From assembly GCA_016617855.1 (NCBI GenBank), contig JAECUM010009826.1, positions 1 to 64,000 of the forward strand: 64,000 nucleotides of DNA, given 5' to 3'. This document shows, in pieces, positions 61,897 to 64,000 of this stretch. The translations under genes and the position numbers were made by a program. The stretch is from Megalonaias nervosa. Lineage: Eukaryota > Mollusca > Bivalvia > Unionida > Unionidae. Under the pieces are notes generated by a model. It was not told the origin of the DNA and did not search any database. It worked only from the letters and a program-made list of their open reading frames with translations. Numbering within the stretch: position 1 is the first letter of the stretch; each line of letters starts with the position of its first letter.

Positions 61897-62952
61897 TTAG
61901 ATAAGATCGTTGTGTAAGATTTCGTACTCGGACGATGTCAATAATCCGCTCGATCTAAGATGATCTAATATATCCACAATTTCGTTATCAATCTCTGCGC
62001 TTTCATTACCCGCTTCCTTTGAGGATATCAACAACATCAGTCTATCGACTATTTTTGCGTTTGATGTAAATATCTTAACACCAAATCCAGCTTTTTCTTC
62101 CGGTAATTTTTTATCTCGATCATGTTCGTAATCGTCAAATAATCTTTTAAAATCCCAAACATAATCTTTTTGTCTATTTCGGTATTGATTTGCTGTTTTA
62201 TAAAAAATTGCAGCAATAATTCCTTCTCTTATCCGATCAATTGATACCATAAAATCCTCTTCATCTTTTTGATCTTTAATTTCTTTATCAGCACGTGAAC
62301 CATTTTCTATAATTTCTCTTAATTTTTTCATCAAATTATCATAGTCTTCTTTTGTCCAACTTCGAATATTATCGATATTAGTGATATCATGTTTTTCAAT
62401 AAAATTGTTATACTCAGAATCATCTATTTTTACCCTAGCTTGCTTTCTGTAAAATATGATAGTATCCTTAAGAGGCATTATTTTTATCATACTTTCTTGT
62501 AACGTTTTTTGTTTCTCAGCTAATTCCTCAGTTTGTTCTGACACTTTTTCTAATAACCTCCTTAACTCGTCGGGATTAACAGCCTTTGTTGTTATAGCTT
62601 GCTGAAGTGCAAGAGGGTTGTTTATTAATCTATCAAATTCAACCTGTCGTGCAATAGGATCAACAATGTTTCTTACAAGTTCTTCTGCAATTTTTTTATT
62701 TTCTTCTTTCGATCTTTCTCCAAGCAAACCTAACAAACCTTTTTCTTTTATTTTTGCTAGTTCTTCCGGAGATAATGTTGATATTTCTGGTTGCTTGCCA
62801 AGTACTGCTTCAGTAATAGGTTTGAAAAGTTTAGTAGTTTCTTCTTCTGCTCGAACTTGCCCACGTCGAGCTTCCTGCACTTTTTCCTTAAAAGCCGCTC
62901 GTGTTTCAAGAAACTTCTTTAGTAATTCGATTCTTTGTTGACGGTCGTCCAT
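61897..62952 (-). CDS. Coiled-coil late protein, 351 aa
   Basis: ATG 62,952 is preferred because ATAAAAATA precedes it. Residues 1-170 are almost continuous charged helix (IELLKKFLETRAAFKEKVQEARRG, EELAEKQKTLQESM), a likely coiled coil. The middle carries AGFGVKIFTSN and the end SSGLLTSSEYEILHNDLI, a tail seen in conserved Polinton virion-associated proteins. It occupies the slot next to the ATPase, like the 10794-11465 gene of Element 1. A scaffold or capsid-cement role is possible; not established. Confidence 0.55.
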   Translation of the reverse strand: MDDRQQRIELLKKFLETRAAFKEKVQEARRGQVRAEEETTKLFKPITEAVLGKQPEISTLSPEELAKIKEKGLLGLLGERSKEENKKIAEELVRNIVDPIARQVEFDRLINNPLALQQAITTKAVNPDELRRLLEKVSEQTEELAEKQKTLQESMIKIMPLKDTIIFYRKQARVKIDDSEYNNFIEKHDITNIDNIRSWTKEDYDNLMKKLREIIENGSRADKEIKDQKDEEDFMVSIDRIREGIIAAIFYKTANQYRNRQKDYVWDFKRLFDDYEHDRDKKLPEEKAGFGVKIFTSNAKIVDRLMLLISSKEAGNESAEIDNEIVDILDHLRSSGLLTSSEYEILHNDLI

Positions 62953-62978
62953 TATTTTTATAAACAATATAAAATTAC

Positions 62979-63647
62979 CTATAAAAACGTGTTAATACAA
63001 CAACGAAACATTTTAGCCGGATCACGTGCTAGCTTATCAAATAAAAAGAAATTGTATCTGTCTTTGGTTGCTTGATGATATAATTCGATAAATCTATCTT
63101 TCGTTACATCACCACATTGCTCGTTTGCAATATTTCTTACATCAACATTATCAAGTCCGGGAAATAATATGAAACAACCAGTATTTCGCCTGATAAATCT
63201 ATCGACGTTATAAAAGCCTTGGGCCAGATAGACAGAATTACATCTTTTATTACGCGATAGTGAAAAATAAGATCTAATTTTGTTCATTTCTTCGTTGTTT
63301 AGCGGAATATCATCAAACACAATTATTTTATGTTCGGACGAATCGAGTTGATTAACCGGAACGAGTTCTTCTGGTTGTCTTATTAGGAATATGTCATCAC
63401 CAACGCCAAGTTCATCACGAAGTTTATCATTGTACTCACTTAGTAACTCATACTTATCCTGCTGTGGATTAATTGTGTAAATATACACCTTATCATAGTT
63501 AAAGTTATCGTTGAGTAATAGGTTTAATAACAGATTCGTTTTACCCGATCCTGTGCGACCAATAATAAGATAATGACAATCTGGAAGGTCATTATTATGT
63601 CTATGCCTGATTAATCTCTCGGTATCAAAATTTAATATATTCGTCAT
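62979..63647 (-). CDS. FtsK/HerA-type genome-packaging ATPase, 222 aa
   Basis: Walker A (GRTGSGKTNLLLN) at about residues 30-42 and Walker B (KIIVFDDIPL) near 108-117, followed by an SRNKRCNSVYLAQG sensor-like segment. The length is normal for Polinton ATPases. It translocates DNA into the capsid. The start faces the fibre-like ORF across only 21 bp. Confidence 0.9.
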   Translation of the reverse strand: MTNILNFDTERLIRHRHNNDLPDCHYLIIGRTGSGKTNLLLNLLLNDNFNYDKVYIYTINPQQDKYELLSEYNDKLRDELGVGDDIFLIRQPEELVPVNQLDSSEHKIIVFDDIPLNNEEMNKIRSYFSLSRNKRCNSVYLAQGFYNVDRFIRRNTGCFILFPGLDNVDVRNIANEQCGDVTKDRFIELYHQATKDRYNFFLFDKLARDPAKMFRCCINTFL

Positions 63648-63668
63648 TTTTATGTGGACAATAATATA

Positions 63669-64000
63669 ATGAGCTACTATACAAAATTTGGGACATTAAT
63701 AGTAGAGCTATCGACTAAGGGTCAGCAAGGTGACTTATCCAAATATGTAACCATTGATCAACTAAGAAATGAAATCAATAATTTGCTCAACATCGCTAGT
63801 GTAGATCAAAATGAAGTAGTTGTTTTCCAGGATAGACAAGGACGTCTAAAGACAAGTAATATACAAATGTCGGATGTGCTTATACGAATTCCGTCTGCTG
63901 TTGTTAATAATATCGTTACTTTTACTGATCACGGTAAAATACAAGATTCTGGTACGTCGGTCAACGATTATATCAAGAAAGCTGGTGACGATTTCACGGG
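63669..64000 (+). CDS. Partial fibre-like protein, cut by window edge
   Basis: ATG 63,669 (preceded by AATATA) opens a frame with no stop through 64,000, 110 codons visible. After a roughly 60-residue N-terminal domain, the sequence shows GRLKTSNIQMSDV and then VTFTDHGKIQDSG, VNDYIKKAGDDFTG. The last stretch resembles phage tail-fibre proteins, where a GDTMTG motif opens the repeat region. A receptor-binding fibre attached to the penton is a plausible role. The gene is divergent from the ATPase. Only the N-terminal part is in the window. Confidence 0.55.
   Translation, partial: MSYYTKFGTLIVELSTKGQQGDLSKYVTIDQLRNEINNLLNIASVDQNEVVVFQDRQGRLKTSNIQMSDVLIRIPSAVVNNIVTFTDHGKIQDSGTSVNDYIKKAGDDFT

Larger units (their letters stand above)
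50810..64000 (-). mobile_element. Element 2: intact Polinton/Maverick, right end off window
   Basis: Thirteen-plus closely spaced genes include PolB, integrase, adenain-type protease, FtsK/HerA-type ATPase, double jelly-roll major capsid and penton-type protein, the full morphogenesis set of a Polinton virus. No stop interrupts a core gene. The only frame problems are two A-runs. The major capsid and PolB are of a different lineage from Element 1. The left border is near 50,810-50,900; the right terminal repeat is not in the window. Confidence 0.9.

Overview
The window looks like a piece of an animal (metazoan) nuclear genome, probably a mollusc. The intergenic DNA is AT-rich and full of tRNA-derived SINEs, foldback elements, satellites and microsatellites. 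One SINE family ends in an (AAC)n tail after a 3' region resembling bivalve/mollusc SINE tails (inference from memory, not searched). Two large virus-like Polinton/Maverick (adintovirus-like) elements bracket about 33 kb of host DNA.

Element 1 (about 1-17,250, mostly plus strand) has the adintovirus-style layout. It starts with a divergent early unit, a zinc-knuckle-like minus-strand gene and a protein-primed family B DNA polymerase. An accessory island follows with a BIR (IAP-type) domain and a run of related ORFs, one with a Bcl-2 BH1-like motif. The late block holds the packaging ATPase, two basic core-like proteins, integrase with chromodomain, membrane protein, penton-type minor capsid, a pVI-position protein, hexon-type major capsid and adenain-type protease. 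Most genes carry in-frame stops or one-base frameshifts while keeping catalytic motifs, so the copy is recently decayed or contains sequence errors. Its units are driven by TATA boxes 45-63 bp before the ATG. The left early unit is flanked by two opposite-facing 16-nt stem-loops that match the replication-dependent histone mRNA 3' end signal.

Host DNA (about 17.3-50.7 kb): a probable first coding exon of a death-associated-protein-kinase-like gene (17,780-17,838, 5' splice site follows) opens what appears to be a very long intron. It contains only repeats; I found no later exon.

Element 2 (about 50.8 kb to beyond 64,000, mostly minus strand) is a different Polinton lineage and looks intact. 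It has a 1155-aa PolB with an embedded endonuclease VII-type zinc motif, an HNH homing-endonuclease-like gene, integrase with chromodomain, a parvovirus-type phospholipase A2 ORF, a DUF5679-like zinc protein, adenain-type protease, major capsid, pVI-position protein, penton-type protein, a coiled-coil protein, the packaging ATPase and a partial fibre-like ORF cut by the window edge. Its genes are packed 10-30 nt apart and preceded by AATTTT/TCTA-type motifs directly before the ATG. Two A-rich tracts (57,373-57,382 and 58,620-58,626) sit where a -1 frame change would join PLA2 to integrase and complete a small basic/hydrophobic protein. These are candidate programmed frameshift sites, or homopolymer length errors.
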